This document shows positions 1-9,996 of a stretch of 64,000 nucleotides of DNA, piece by piece. A program made the translations under genes and the position numbers. The notes beneath the pieces were generated by a model that saw nothing but the letters and a program-made list of their open reading frames with translations, had not been told where the DNA came from and did not search any database. Position 1 is the first letter of the stretch. Every line of letters starts with the position of its first letter. This DNA is from Kribbella antiqua (GTDB lineage: Bacteria > Actinomycetota > Actinomycetes > Propionibacteriales > Kribbellaceae), in the NCBI RefSeq assembly GCF_004345665.1, contig NZ_SLWR01000007.1:310001-374000 (forward strand). The letters are read 5' to 3'.

Positions 1-1
1 G

Positions 2-1885
2 GATCTCGTCCGTGCTGTACAGCGGAAGTTCCGGGACAGGGATCTCGCGCTTCCCGGTGATCCCGTCCACCGCGTCCTGCCACTCCGACCAGGGCCGGCT
101 GGGCAGGGCGAGGCTGACTGCGATGCATACCAGCAGGGCCAGGCCGAGACCTCGGACCTGCCGACGGGCGATCCAGACGACGAGCCAGAGGAGCACTCCG
201 ATCCCGAGCGCCCCCGCAAGCCACAGCATCGGCTTCGACATGGCGTCGGTGATCTCTGCCGGGGTGACAGGCGCGGACCCGACGTTGCCGTACTCACGGA
301 TCACCAGAGCGAGCGCCGTACCGGCCACCAGCCCACCGATAATGGTCACCCGGCGGGACCAGCGGCGGTGTCGGCTGACCGCGCCGTGCACCACGTACGC
401 CGCTGCGACGGCGGCGAAGGGCTGCGCGCCACTGAGGAAGTAGAGCTGACCAAAGGCCGGATGGTCGACGACCAGGAACCCGGCCAGGGCTGCGATCAGC
501 GTGCCGACCAGCCACCACATCGCCGGATCGCTACGGGTCTTGCGCTGTCCCAGACCCAGGAACGACACCGCCAGCACCGACTTGCTCACCAGGACGGACA
601 CCAGGATCGCGATCGCCCAGTTCCACGTCTGCTGGTCGGCGTTCCGGAGCCCTTCGGTGAGCCAGCCACCCGGCGCTGGAGCGCCGATGAGTCCGGTCAG
701 TTCGGTGTATCCCGGGAATGCCCGCACCATCCCGAACAGGCGCAGCGGAGTACCTGCGCTGCTGCCCGACACGGTCACCATCGACGCTGCCAGCACACCC
801 ACCAGGGCGATTCCGGCCCCGGCGGTCCACAAGAAGAGGCGCCTGTTCCGCACCAGCAGGAACAGCGCCGCCAGGCCGGTCCCGCCGAGCAGCAGCGGCA
901 CGTTGGTGGGCTTGGAGCCGGCGGCTGCGCACACGACCAGCAGCACGAGGAGCCAGGACCGTTTCGGCGCACCGCGGAACAACACGCCGATCAGGAGAGC
1001 CGCTGCTCCGACGCTGATCGTCGTACCGAAAGACTGCGACGGGCTCAGAAAGACGAGTGGAGCGGCTCCGACGCCGCCGACGTACTCCCAGAGGGCGACC
1101 CGCGTGACGACGGTGGTCAGCGCGACCGCGAGCGGAGCGGTCCACCAAGCGCGGCTGACCTGACGCGCGAGAGCGGCCACCGCGAGTACGAGCCCGACGA
1201 TGATCGGGACGAACCACAGCCTGAACAGCACGAGCCGGGGGTCGATCCCGGTGATCTGTGCCGCCGACGCCAGATGGGCGTCGGCGAACCAGTGGTACTG
1301 CATCGTCTCGCCCGCGACCTGCGGAATCTGCGGCGGGACGGAGCGGCCCAGCTCGTAGACGATCGACAGGTGCCACAACGCGTCCTGGTAGTAGTCGCCG
1401 CCGTCCGCGGGAACCTGCAGTGCACTGACTGAGGCGCCGTAGTGGATCAGGAACGTCAGCGACATGAGGATCGCCAGCGTCGCGCCCCAGGCGAACGGCA
1501 GCCGCGGCGCGTCCTGTGCCCGCCAGCAACGCCACAGCCGCGGTACGGCGGCGAAGACGACCAGCACCACCGCAGGCCACACCACCAGCCACTGCTGCTT
1601 CCCAGCGGCCGTGAACAAGGCCCAGCCGAGCAACTCGTAGGAGAGCCCGACGACGATGCCGATGCCGATGTCCTCCGGCCAGGTCCGCCGGGCCGGCGCG
1701 AAGGCGCGCAGCAGCAGCACGCCCGGCAGCACGACGCCGCCGATGAAGTAAGCGGTGTAACGGAGGATCTCGCCGTTCGTCACCCCTGTGGCGGCCAATA
1801 CCCAGTACGCGGTCACCGCTGGGAGCAGCCAGACGAGTGCACCCACGAACCGTGGCCAGGTAGACCTGCCAGACCCGTCGGACAT
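2..1885 (-). CDS. Polytopic membrane protein, possible GT-C glycosyltransferase (C-terminus off window)
   Basis: The frame is open from an ATG at 1885 to the left edge, so at least 628 residues are present and the C-terminus lies outside. The sequence is mostly hydrophobic helices. The large loop near residues 135-200 holds a DGGDYYQD motif and a QYHWFADAH motif, charged and aromatic patches of the kind GT-C enzymes carry in extracytoplasmic loops. No family is recognised with certainty, and a lipid-linked-sugar glycosyltransferase is only an inference helped by the nearby carbohydrate genes. No strong ribosome binding site precedes the ATG. Confidence 0.6.
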   Translation of the reverse strand, partial: MSDGSGRSTWPRFVGALVWLLPAVTAYWVLAATGVTNGEILRYTAYFIGGVVLPGVLLLRAFAPARRTWPEDIGIGIVVGLSYELLGWALFTAAGKQQWLVVWPAVVLVVFAAVPRLWRCWRAQDAPRLPFAWGATLAILMSLTFLIHYGASVSALQVPADGGDYYQDALWHLSIVYELGRSVPPQIPQVAGETMQYHWFADAHLASAAQITGIDPRLVLFRLWFVPIIVGLVLAVAALARQVSRAWWTAPLAVALTTVVTRVALWEYVGGVGAAPLVFLSPSQSFGTTISVGAAALLIGVLFRGAPKRSWLLVLLVVCAAAGSKPTNVPLLLGGTGLAALFLLVRNRRLFLWTAGAGIALVGVLAASMVTVSGSSAGTPLRLFGMVRAFPGYTELTGLIGAPAPGGWLTEGLRNADQQTWNWAIAILVSVLVSKSVLAVSFLGLGQRKTRSDPAMWWLVGTLIAALAGFLVVDHPAFGQLYFLSGAQPFAAVAAAYVVHGAVSRHRRWSRRVTIIGGLVAGTALALVIREYGNVGSAPVTPAEITDAMSKPMLWLAGALGIGVLLWLVVWIARRQVRGLGLALLVCIAVSLALPSRPWSEWQDAVDGITGKREIPVPELPLYSTDEI

Positions 1886-2043
1886 AGTGATGGAGCCTAA
1901 CCGTTGCGGACGGCTATTTCGTCCAACGTTGCCCGACGGGGCATACCGGCTGTACCAGTCAGACAGCGTCTGGCACCGTCCGGCATGCGGACGCTTTGCC
2001 CGAGAGGCAACCCTGCGGCCGATTCGAACGTCGATACGGGTGA

Positions 2044-2077
2044 AGGGGTGGCAGTCCGGGCGGGGACCGCCACCCCT
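2044..2077. terminator. Hairpin in the gap between the GH92 gene and the membrane protein gene
   Basis: Arms AGGGGTGGC (2044-2052) and GCCACCCCT (2069-2077) pair perfectly. An inner GTCC/GGAC pair extends the structure. A short T-run follows on the plus strand. It could act as a second terminator for the GH92 transcript or shape the leader of the leftward membrane gene. Confidence 0.4.
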
Positions 2078-2130
2078 CCTCAGTTTTCTGGCGGAACCTT
2101 TCAGGGGCAGGCTCCGCCGGAGTACGAGCA

Positions 2131-2162
2131 GAGGGCGGTGACCGAAACTTGTCACCGCCCTC
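2131..2162 (-). terminator. Probable terminator of the GH92 gene
   Basis: A perfect 12-bp stem (GAGGGCGGTGAC with GTCACCGCCCTC) closes an 8-base loop. It starts five bases past the TAA of the minus-strand GH92 gene. There is no T-tract in the leftward direction, as is common in actinobacteria. Confidence 0.65.
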
Positions 2163-2167
2163 AGCTT

Positions 2168-5100
2168 TTACCCGTAGTTCCGGTCGATCGACTGCGACGG
2201 GGTCGGGCTCGGCTTGGTCTCCGCGACCCGCTTGTCGGTCGGGTGCGTCCCGGGCTCGACACCCTTCAGCGTCCCGAGCAGCTCGATCTCCGACAGCGTG
2301 ACGCCCTCAGCACTACCGGTCAGCACCAGTCGGTACTGCGTGTAGGCCTTCGGCGACGCCACGCTGAAGGACCGGGTGTACGACGCCCATCGCCAGCTCT
2401 CGCCCGTACGGCGATCAACGGTCGACCACGTCGTGCCGTCGTTCGACCCCTCCAGCACCCACGCCGATGGCGCCGTACCGGTGGAGCCGCTCGTCAGGGT
2501 GTACATCCCGACCGGCCGGCCCTGCGGCAGGGCGACCGTGATGGTCGGCGACGCACCCGTCAGCGTGACCTGGGTCTTCCCGTTGTCGTCGGTCAGCGCG
2601 GTCACGTCCTGGCCGCCGGCAGCAACCACCGCGCCGTCGTCCGAGGTCGAGTCTCGCCACGTCATCGGGTCCTCGCCCGGAGTCGTGATCGATGGCGGCG
2701 CGTCGTTGCGGCCGCTGCCCCAGGACGACGGCTTGTCGGTCAGCTCGAACTCGATCTTGCCGCCGCTCGCGATCAGGTCGTGCGGAAGCGCGGTGGAGGT
2801 CCACTTCTTCCCGTTCACCTTGACGCTCTTCACGTAGACGTTCTTCAAGCTGTTGCCCGGTGCGCTGATCACCAGCTTCTTGCCCCCGGGCAGCCGCACC
2901 GTCGCCTTGGTGAACAGCGGCGACCCGATCGCGTACGTCGGCGAGCCCACCTGCAGCGGGTAGAACCCGAGCATGCTGAACAGGTACCACGCGGACATCT
3001 CGCCGTTGTCCTCGTCGCCCGGGTATCCCTGCCCGATTTCCGACCCCAGGTAGAGCCGGGACAGGGCCTCACGCACCAGAGCCTGCGTCTTCCACGGCTG
3101 ACCGGCGAAGTCGTACATGTAGGTGATGTGGTGCGACGGCTGGTTGCTGTGCCCGTACTGACCCATCCGTACGTCGCGGGCCTCGAGCATCTCGTGGATC
3201 GTGCCGCCGTATCCACCCGTGTGCAGCGCGTCTTCCGGCGTACTGAAGAACTCGTCGAGCTTCTTGGCCAGGCCGTCGCGGCCGCCGTAGATAGCGGCCA
3301 ATCCGGCGCCGTCCTGTGGGGTGGAGAACGCCATGTTCCACGCGTTCGTCTCGGTGTAGTCGTGGCCCCAGTCGCGCGGGTCGAAGGTGCTGGGTGAGTT
3401 GCCCCAGACACCGTTCGGGTCCTTGCCCTGGAAGAAGCCGATCGCCGGGTCGAAGAGGGTGACGTAGTTGCGGGCCCGGTTCAGGAAGTACTTGTAGTTG
3501 TCCAGGTACTCCTGCTTGCGCGGGTCGTTCTTCTTCGCCGCGTCGTACAGCGCCTTCGACATGTTGGCGATGCCGAAGTCGTTGATGTATCCGTCCATCG
3601 ACCAGCTGAAGCCTTCACCGGTGGTGTTGGCGGTGTAGCCGTTGAACGTGGACAGGTCGAGGCCCTTGCGCCCGACGTTCTCCGACGGCGGTACGACGGC
3701 CGCGTTCTTGAGCGCCGCGTTGTAAATCGCCTGGACGTCTGCGTCTGAAAAGCCCTTGATGCCCTTCAGGTAGGCATCGGCGAAGGCGACGTCCGAGCTG
3801 GTGCCGACCATCAGGTTCGCGTAGCCCGGTGACGACCAGCGCGAGATCCAGCCGCCGTCCTTGTACTGCTGGACGAACCCGTTCACCAGATTGGCCGCTT
3901 CGTCCTGCGCGAAGAGCGAGTACGCCGGCCACACGGTGCGGTAGGTGTCCCAGAAGCCGTTGTTCACGTACGTCTGGCCGGCCACGATCTTCGAGCCGGT
4001 GGTGGTCGGGGTGTCCGCGCCGACCTTCGGTGAGGTCGGGGACGCGTACTTGATCACCGGGTCCTTGGCCGTCCCGGTGTTCTCCGAACCGTTGTTCGGG
4101 TAGAGGAACAGGCGGTAGAGGTTCGAGTAGAGCGTGGTGAGCTGGTCGGCCGTCGCGCCCTCGACCTCGATGGTGCGCAGCTTCTCGTCCCACTGGGCCT
4201 GCGCTGCCGCCTTCACCTTGCCGAAGCTGGTCGAGCCCAGCTCGAGCTGGAGATTCTTGCGCGCCTGCTCGGTGCCGATCAGCGAGGTCGCGATCCGGAG
4301 CTGGACCTGGGTGACCTTCGGGTCGAAGGAGAAGTAGCCGCCGACATTCGCACCGCCGCCGTTCGACAGCTTGCCGGAGGCAACCACCTTCTGGTCCACC
4401 ACGCCGTAGACGAAGAGTCTGCCGGCGCCGGTGGACAGGCCGCTCTTGATGTCGCTGAAGCCGGTGACCACGCCGGTTGCCGGGTCCAGGGTCAGGCCGC
4501 CGCTGTTGTTGACGTTGTCGAACACGAGCGACGGGTTCCCGTCGGGGAACGAGAACCGCAGGATCGCCGCGTGGTCGGTCGGCGCGATCTCGGCGGCGTT
4601 GCCGTTGTCGAAGGTGACGCCGTAGTAGTACGGGCGCGCGATCTCGTTGTCGTGGCTGAACGCCCAGGCCCGGGCCTTGCGGTCCGCGGTCGGCGTCGCC
4701 GCTGTGGACGGCATCACCTGGAAGGTCTGCCGGTCACCCATCCACGGGCTGGGCTCGTGGCTGATCGACAGAGCCTGCATGGTCGGCTTGTTGGCCTCGT
4801 TGTTGCCCTTGGCGTAGTCGTACAGCCAGGAGGTCGAGCCGGCGTTCGTCACCGGCGTCCAGAAGTTGAAGCCGTGCGGTACGGCGGTCGCCGGGAAGTT
4901 GTTGCCACGGGAGAACCCGCCGGTCGCGTTGGTGCCGCGAGTGGTCAGGGCGAGATCCGACGGGTGCTTGGCCGCGATCGTGCGGGCCGCAGTGTCCGGG
5001 TTGATCGCCGCGGCGATCCGGATGTCGTCGATCCAGCCGCGGAAGTCGGCCGGTCCCGACGGCTTGTCGTAGCCGACCAGGATCCGCTGGATCGTCTTGC

Positions 5101-6166
5101 CGGCGGCAACCTTGCCGAGATCCGCCTCGACGTTGTTCCACTGGTTCGTGGACAGACCCTTCGCGTCACCCTGACCGCGCGGGCTGAGCTCGAAGCCGTG
5201 GTGATCCTTCGCCTTCAGGTCGCTGAGGTACGTCCCGTCGGAGAACGCGAGGTCGATCGCGGCGTAGGTGCTCGGGTAGCTGAGGTCGCCCTCGGTGTGC
5301 TCGGGGAAGATCTTGTACGACAGCCGGGTGTCCTTGCCGACGGTGAGATCGACGTCGGCGATCTTGTTCCAGCTGTAGCCGCGACCCTCGGCGGTCTGAT
5401 GACCGGCGTACCGGAACGACTTCACGCCGGTGAAGCCAACCCGCGCGCGAGCGTTGTAGGCGCTGCTCGGTCCGGAGTCCAGCCGCGACTCGGCGGTCGG
5501 GCCGGGCGGCGGCAGCGGCGCGCCGTTCGACAGGTACCAGTCGGCTAGCTGGACGATGTTCTCCCCGTGGTTCAGGGTGATGTCCAGCTTGAAGAACTTG
5601 TACGCCGTCTCGTTCGTGAAGCTGTACTCCTTCGTCTGGAACCGGCTCTCGAAGCTCTGCCCGGTCTGGGTGTCGAGAGTGGTCCAGTTGCTTCCGTCGT
5701 TCGAGCCCTGGACAGTCCAGTTCTGCGGGTCGCGGCCGTCGGCGTCATTGGCCGAGGTCAGTGCGTACTTGCGGATCACCACCGGCGCCGAGGTCTCGTA
5801 GACCAGCCAGCCGGTCGGCTGGAAGACCAGCCACTTGGTGAACTTGTCGCCGTCGGCCGCGTTGGTGGCGATCTCACCGGACCCGGTGTTCTCGCCGTTC
5901 GCGGTGACGTGAGTGACCTTGTCCATCTCGCTGCCGCCGATGCCGGTCGGCGTCGGGCCACGTACTCCGTCGGCGCGCTCGACCGCGTCGGTGTAGCCCG
6001 GCTGCGGTTGGCCCGGTTCGAACGAGGTGAAGAACGAAGAACCGGTCACCACCGGCTGCTCCTCTGTGGTCCTGGACGGGACGGCATTCGCTGACGTCAT
6101 GGCAGTAGAGATTGTCACAACAAGACCGAGAGACGTGACGAGCCCCAGTGGGCGGCGGAAGTTCAT
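2168..6166 (-). CDS. Secreted GH92 family alpha-mannosidase with F5/8-type carbohydrate-binding modules
   Basis: This exported exo-acting glycosidase of family GH92 (mostly alpha-1,2-mannosidases) has 1332 residues. An N-terminal signal peptide (about residues 1-28) is followed by a discoidin/F5-8 type C domain (about 80-215), a beta-sandwich region (about 225-400), the catalytic (alpha/alpha)6 domain (about 410-1130) and a second F5-8-like domain near the C-terminus. Family hallmarks are GFWDTYRTVWP near residue 735 and GYPGDEDNGEMSAW near residue 1045, the latter carrying acidic active-site residues. The ATG is preceded by AAGGGGGC. It probably trims mannosides outside the cell. No transporter gene is adjacent, and a hairpin follows the stop. 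Confidence 0.93.
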   Translation of the reverse strand: MNFRRPLGLVTSLGLVVTISTAMTSANAVPSRTTEEQPVVTGSSFFTSFEPGQPQPGYTDAVERADGVRGPTPTGIGGSEMDKVTHVTANGENTGSGEIATNAADGDKFTKWLVFQPTGWLVYETSAPVVIRKYALTSANDADGRDPQNWTVQGSNDGSNWTTLDTQTGQSFESRFQTKEYSFTNETAYKFFKLDITLNHGENIVQLADWYLSNGAPLPPPGPTAESRLDSGPSSAYNARARVGFTGVKSFRYAGHQTAEGRGYSWNKIADVDLTVGKDTRLSYKIFPEHTEGDLSYPSTYAAIDLAFSDGTYLSDLKAKDHHGFELSPRGQGDAKGLSTNQWNNVEADLGKVAAGKTIQRILVGYDKPSGPADFRGWIDDIRIAAAINPDTAARTIAAKHPSDLALTTRGTNATGGFSRGNNFPATAVPHGFNFWTPVTNAGSTSWLYDYAKGNNEANKPTMQALSISHEPSPWMGDRQTFQVMPSTAATPTADRKARAWAFSHDNEIARPYYYGVTFDNGNAAEIAPTDHAAILRFSFPDGNPSLVFDNVNNSGGLTLDPATGVVTGFSDIKSGLSTGAGRLFVYGVVDQKVVASGKLSNGGGANVGGYFSFDPKVTQVQLRIATSLIGTEQARKNLQLELGSTSFGKVKAAAQAQWDEKLRTIEVEGATADQLTTLYSNLYRLFLYPNNGSENTGTAKDPVIKYASPTSPKVGADTPTTTGSKIVAGQTYVNNGFWDTYRTVWPAYSLFAQDEAANLVNGFVQQYKDGGWISRWSSPGYANLMVGTSSDVAFADAYLKGIKGFSDADVQAIYNAALKNAAVVPPSENVGRKGLDLSTFNGYTANTTGEGFSWSMDGYINDFGIANMSKALYDAAKKNDPRKQEYLDNYKYFLNRARNYVTLFDPAIGFFQGKDPNGVWGNSPSTFDPRDWGHDYTETNAWNMAFSTPQDGAGLAAIYGGRDGLAKKLDEFFSTPEDALHTGGYGGTIHEMLEARDVRMGQYGHSNQPSHHITYMYDFAGQPWKTQALVREALSRLYLGSEIGQGYPGDEDNGEMSAWYLFSMLGFYPLQVGSPTYAIGSPLFTKATVRLPGGKKLVISAPGNSLKNVYVKSVKVNGKKWTSTALPHDLIASGGKIEFELTDKPSSWGSGRNDAPPSITTPGEDPMTWRDSTSDDGAVVAAGGQDVTALTDDNGKTQVTLTGASPTITVALPQGRPVGMYTLTSGSTGTAPSAWVLEGSNDGTTWSTVDRRTGESWRWASYTRSFSVASPKAYTQYRLVLTGSAEGVTLSEIELLGTLKGVEPGTHPTDKRVAETKPSPTPSQSIDRNYG

Positions 6167-6322
6167 CTAGCCCCCTTGTACGGCGTTACGCGGCCCCGAT
6201 GACAAGGTTGTCAGTCCGCGTCCGGGGCGATCCTGCCCATCATGATCACCCGCGGTCAAGGGTTCGTCGCACACTGTTCGCCCGTGTCCCACCATTGGTC
6301 CGCCGGCGGTAGGTTGAAGGTC

Positions 6323-7222
6323 ATGGACGAACGTGTGCTGGTGACCGGCGCGGCTGGGTTCATCGGGCGGGCCTTGGTGGCCGGCCTGCGGCAGCGGGGT
6401 GTACCGGTGACCGCCGTGGATCGTGAGCCGCCGGACCCGTCCTGGGACGAGGGCGTGCATGTGGTGACCGGCGACCTGGCGGACCAGGAGGTGTGTATCG
6501 CCGCCTTCGAGACGCGGCCGACGGCTGTGGTCCACTTGGCCGCGCTGACGTCAGTACTGCGGTCAGTCGACGCGCCGATGCAGACCTTCGCACAGAACGT
6601 CACGATCACCCAGGTCCTGCTGGAGCTGTCCCGCGGCAGTGGGGTCGACCGGTTCGTCCTGGCATCGACGAATGCCGTGGTCGGCAACGTCGGCACGTCC
6701 ACCATTACGGCGGACCTGCCGCTGCGACCGCTCACGCCGTACGGTGCCACGAAGGCGGCCTGCGAGATGCTGCTGTCGGCGTACTCGGGTAGCTACGGGA
6801 TGGCGACCGCCGCGCTGCGATTCACCAACGTCTACGGGCCGGGCATGTCGCACAAGGACAGCTTCGTGCCGCGGATGATGCGGGCTGCCCTGACCGGGAC
6901 CGGCGTCCGGGTGTACGGCGACGGCCGGCAGCGGCGGGACCTCGTCTACATCGACGACGTGGTGGCGGGCGTGCTGCTGGCGCTCGACACCCGGTACGAC
7001 GGCCGCGCGATCATCGGCTCGGGTCGGTCCGTGTCGGTGCTGGAGCTGGTCGAGACCGTGCGTACGGTGACCGGCTGTCCGGTCCCGGCGGAGCACATAG
7101 AGGCACCGGCGGGGGAGATGCCGGCGGTGATCGTCGACATCACCAATACCCTCGGCTACGCGCCTGCGGTGTCGCTGGAAGACGGGCTGGCCCGCACGTG
7201 GCAATACTTCCGCCAGCAGTGA
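6323..7222 (+). CDS. NAD-dependent epimerase/dehydratase
   Basis: This 299-residue extended SDR probably acts on a nucleotide-activated sugar. The N-terminal Rossmann motif is TGAAGFIG (residues 8-15) and the catalytic YGATK motif lies near residue 140. Later motifs include RFTNVYGPG and a C-terminal substrate region. The ATG at 6323 is preceded by GGTTGAAGG. An upstream in-frame start at 6242 would add 27 unconserved residues. The stop overlaps the GTG of the following glycosyltransferase (GTGA), so the two are probably translated together. The exact sugar cannot be told. Confidence 0.88.
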   Translation: MDERVLVTGAAGFIGRALVAGLRQRGVPVTAVDREPPDPSWDEGVHVVTGDLADQEVCIAAFETRPTAVVHLAALTSVLRSVDAPMQTFAQNVTITQVLLELSRGSGVDRFVLASTNAVVGNVGTSTITADLPLRPLTPYGATKAACEMLLSAYSGSYGMATAALRFTNVYGPGMSHKDSFVPRMMRAALTGTGVRVYGDGRQRRDLVYIDDVVAGVLLALDTRYDGRAIIGSGRSVSVLELVETVRTVTGCPVPAEHIEAPAGEMPAVIVDITNTLGYAPAVSLEDGLARTWQYFRQQ

Positions 7223-9438
7223 GGCGCCTCCTGCGAGCACATTGGCTGCTCGCTGTGTTCTTGCTGCTCGGCACCATCCTGCGCGTACTTGCGACCATCG
7301 CCTACCGGCCGGCGATCGTCTACACGGATTCGCAGCACTACCTCGAGAACATGACGGAGCTGAAGCCAGATCAGCTCAATCCGATCGGCTACGAGTTCGT
7401 CCTGAATCCGTTGATGAAGCTAGGCGGCGGGCTCACCCTGGTCGTGGTCGTCCAGCACGTCGTCGGCCTCCTGCTCGGCGTTGCCATCTACGCACTCGCC
7501 CGCCGGCTCACGGTCTACCGCTGGCTGGCCGCAGTGGCCGCCGCTCCGCTTCTGCTCGACGCCTACCAGGTGCAGATCGAGCAGAACATCATGGCCGAGA
7601 CCACCTTCGCCGTACTGCTCGTAGCCATCCTCTGGCTCCTGCTCGCACATGGTGTCCCCGGCTGGAGACGTGCCGCCGTTGCGGGTCTTCTACTAGGTGC
7701 CGCCTTCGCAGTCCGCACCATCGGCATCACCCTGCTCGTCCCAGTGGTGCTCTATCTGCTCATAGCGGGCAACGCCTGGCGCAAGAACCGTCTGCGCCTC
7801 GTACGACGTACTGCCGCAGCAGCAGCCGGCTTCGCCGTCGTCTTCAGCGCCTACGCGGTGTACTTCCACGCTGAGACCGGCCGGTGGGGCTTCACCGGCG
7901 CAGAGAACCAGGTGCTCTACGGACGGACCGCTGTGGTCGCGGACTGCTCCAAGCTGCCACTCAACGAAGGCACCAGGTTGTTCTGTCCGAAGGAGCCACT
8001 CGGACATCGGCTGGGCGTCGACAGCTACGCCCACAACCACTACGGCGACCCGAACTGGCCGGGACCGCTCCCGCCCGGCACAACCAAGCAGGCGCTGGCT
8101 ACTGAGTTCGCTCGCTTAGTCATCCGGCACCAGCCGCTGGACGTGACGTGGGCAGCGCTGAAGGACTTCGCCAAGGGGTTCGCTCCCACCCGGACCTCGT
8201 CGGCGGACGACGTACCGCTGTCGCGCTGGCAGTTCCAGCTCACCTATCCGAACCTGCAGGACCCCAACACGGCGAAGGTCGTCGAGAAGTACGACGGGTC
8301 GGAGCCGCGGGTCGCACACGTTCCAGCGGCCATCCTGCGTGCGTACCAGCTCAACGGCGGCTACACCTCCGGGTCGCTGCTGGGGCTCGCCGCACTGATC
8401 GGACTGGCCGCAGCTGCTGGGTTCGGTCGGGCCAGGACGTCTGGACTCCGCGCCGCTGCTCTTCTGCCTGCTGCGGCCGGTGTGATCCTGTTGCTCGGAT
8501 CAGCGGCGTTCGAGTTCTCCTGGCGCTATCAGTTGCCCGGCCTGGTCTTCTTCCCGCTGGCCGGGGCGATCGGGTTGCGGGCGTTGCTCGGCAAAGATCA
8601 GGCACGCCCGGCGATGGCGGACTTCCCCGACCACGTGGATTCCCTTGCGCTGAAGGATTTCGGCAAGCCGTCGTTCGCGCCCATCGTCGTAGTGATTGCC
8701 GCTTACAACGAAGCCGCCGGGATCGGCGCCGTACTAACGAACATGCCGCGCACCTGTGCCGGTCTGCCGGTCGATGTGCTGGTCGTCGTCGACGGTGCGA
8801 CGGATGACACGGCCGATGTCGCGCGCCGGCATGGTGCCTTCGTGTGCGTTGCCCCGAGCAACCGTGGTCAAGGGGCCGCACTCCGGCTGGGCTATCACCT
8901 CGCCGCCGAGGGCGGAGCGGAGTACGTCGTGACGACCGACGCGGACGGGCAGTACGACAACGACGAGCTCGAGACACTGCTCGAGCCGATCCTGCTCGAT
9001 CGCGCGGACTTCGTCACCGGGTCGCGCAGGCTTGGCGCGGAGGATGCGGACAGCCGGCTTCGCTGGGTCGGGGTCCGAGTTTTCGCCGTACTGGCGTCGA
9101 TCCTGACCCGGCGGCAGCTGACCGACACGTCGTTCGGGTTCCGCGCGATGCGGGCCGAGCTGGCGACCGCGGTGACGTTGCGCGAGCCGCAGTACCAGTC
9201 GTCGGAATTGTTGCTCGGGGCACTCGCCATCGGCGCCCGGGTGGTGGAACTGCCGATGACCATGCGGCGCCGGGGCGACGGGACCAGCAAGAAAGGCCCG
9301 GGCCTGGTGTACGGCGCGAACTACGGGCGGGTGATGACGACTACGTGGCTGCGGGAGTTTGTGTTGCGACGGGGTCGGCGGCCGGAGCGGCAGGCTTGGC
9401 GAACACGTACCGGTCGAACAGTACGAACTTCAGGATGA
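7219..9438 (+). CDS. Membrane GT-C-like domain fused to a GT2 glycosyltransferase
   Basis: The 739-residue protein has two parts. Residues 1 to about 460 are a multi-spanning membrane region with long extracytoplasmic loops, resembling GT-C enzymes. Residues of about 484-706 form a GT2 domain of the dolichyl-phosphate-mannose-synthase type, with VIAAYNEA at its start, a DGATDD motif and the metal-binding DADGQYD near 573. The fusion could both make a polyprenyl-phosphate sugar in the cytoplasm and use it on the outer face. The GTG at 7219 overlaps the epimerase stop; a GTG at 7198 is also in frame. Its 3' end overlaps the opposing gtrA-like gene by 98 bases. Confidence 0.85.
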   Translation: MRRLLRAHWLLAVFLLLGTILRVLATIAYRPAIVYTDSQHYLENMTELKPDQLNPIGYEFVLNPLMKLGGGLTLVVVVQHVVGLLLGVAIYALARRLTVYRWLAAVAAAPLLLDAYQVQIEQNIMAETTFAVLLVAILWLLLAHGVPGWRRAAVAGLLLGAAFAVRTIGITLLVPVVLYLLIAGNAWRKNRLRLVRRTAAAAAGFAVVFSAYAVYFHAETGRWGFTGAENQVLYGRTAVVADCSKLPLNEGTRLFCPKEPLGHRLGVDSYAHNHYGDPNWPGPLPPGTTKQALATEFARLVIRHQPLDVTWAALKDFAKGFAPTRTSSADDVPLSRWQFQLTYPNLQDPNTAKVVEKYDGSEPRVAHVPAAILRAYQLNGGYTSGSLLGLAALIGLAAAAGFGRARTSGLRAAALLPAAAGVILLLGSAAFEFSWRYQLPGLVFFPLAGAIGLRALLGKDQARPAMADFPDHVDSLALKDFGKPSFAPIVVVIAAYNEAAGIGAVLTNMPRTCAGLPVDVLVVVDGATDDTADVARRHGAFVCVAPSNRGQGAALRLGYHLAAEGGAEYVVTTDADGQYDNDELETLLEPILLDRADFVTGSRRLGAEDADSRLRWVGVRVFAVLASILTRRQLTDTSFGFRAMRAELATAVTLREPQYQSSELLLGALAIGARVVELPMTMRRRGDGTSKKGPGLVYGANYGRVMTTTWLREFVLRRGRRPERQAWRTRTGRTVRTSG

Positions 9439-9838
9439 ACAGCACGCCGTACGTGCCGAGGTAGGAGCCGCTGACCAGGACGGTCTGCCAGAAGTGCGAG
9501 GCGACTCGGTCCTGCACGAGGTGGTCGGTGACGGTGGTGACGACCCCGGCAAGCACCGCGGACGTCACCACGATGATTGCGTAGGGCAACAGGTCCCGGC
9601 CGGGGCGGCCGCTGTGGCCCCAGGTCCAGTGCCGGTTCATCAGATAGCTCGGCACGGTGCCGCACACCCAGGCGACCAGCGTCGCGACGATGGGCGCCGT
9701 ACCGAACCAGTAACACAGCGCGAAGGCGACCTGGCTGATCACGGTGGCGACTACCGAAGCCGCCGAATACTTCGCCCACAGCAACAATCGGGTCCGGCGC
9801 ACGCCGGATCCGCCGGTTACCTTGGTCACAATGTCCAT
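9341..9838 (-). CDS. GtrA family membrane protein (polyprenyl-phosphate sugar flippase-like)
   Basis: This is a 165-residue protein with four predicted membrane helices. It includes the family signature NRHWTWG in the second helix region and an F-x-DRYVF motif at the end. GtrA-type proteins are thought to flip polyprenyl-phosphate sugars made by GT2 enzymes, which fits the convergent GT2 fusion whose 3' end it overlaps. The ATG at 9838 follows GGCGGG; a TTG at 9865 is the only longer option. Confidence 0.85.
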   Translation of the reverse strand: MDIVTKVTGGSGVRRTRLLLWAKYSAASVVATVISQVAFALCYWFGTAPIVATLVAWVCGTVPSYLMNRHWTWGHSGRPGRDLLPYAIIVVTSAVLAGVVTTVTDHLVQDRVASHFWQTVLVSGSYLGTYGVLFILKFVLFDRYVFAKPAAPAADPVATQTPAAT

Positions 9839-9996
9839 CCCGCCTATTGTGCACCCACGCACCAACCGGCGTCTCCAGTTGCGGATTCATAGCCAATTGC
9901 CAGCTAATCAGTGGGGCTGGTCACGTTACTGAGCCGGATACTCGGGATAGGAAAGACTGTGAGACAGCCACGTCCCACAAGGAAGGCGGCCGAGCC

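Noticed and set aside
368..1432. Plus-strand 354-codon frame in the first 2 kb
   Set aside because: It is antisense to the polytopic membrane protein, whose hydrophobic helix pattern is clear on the minus strand.
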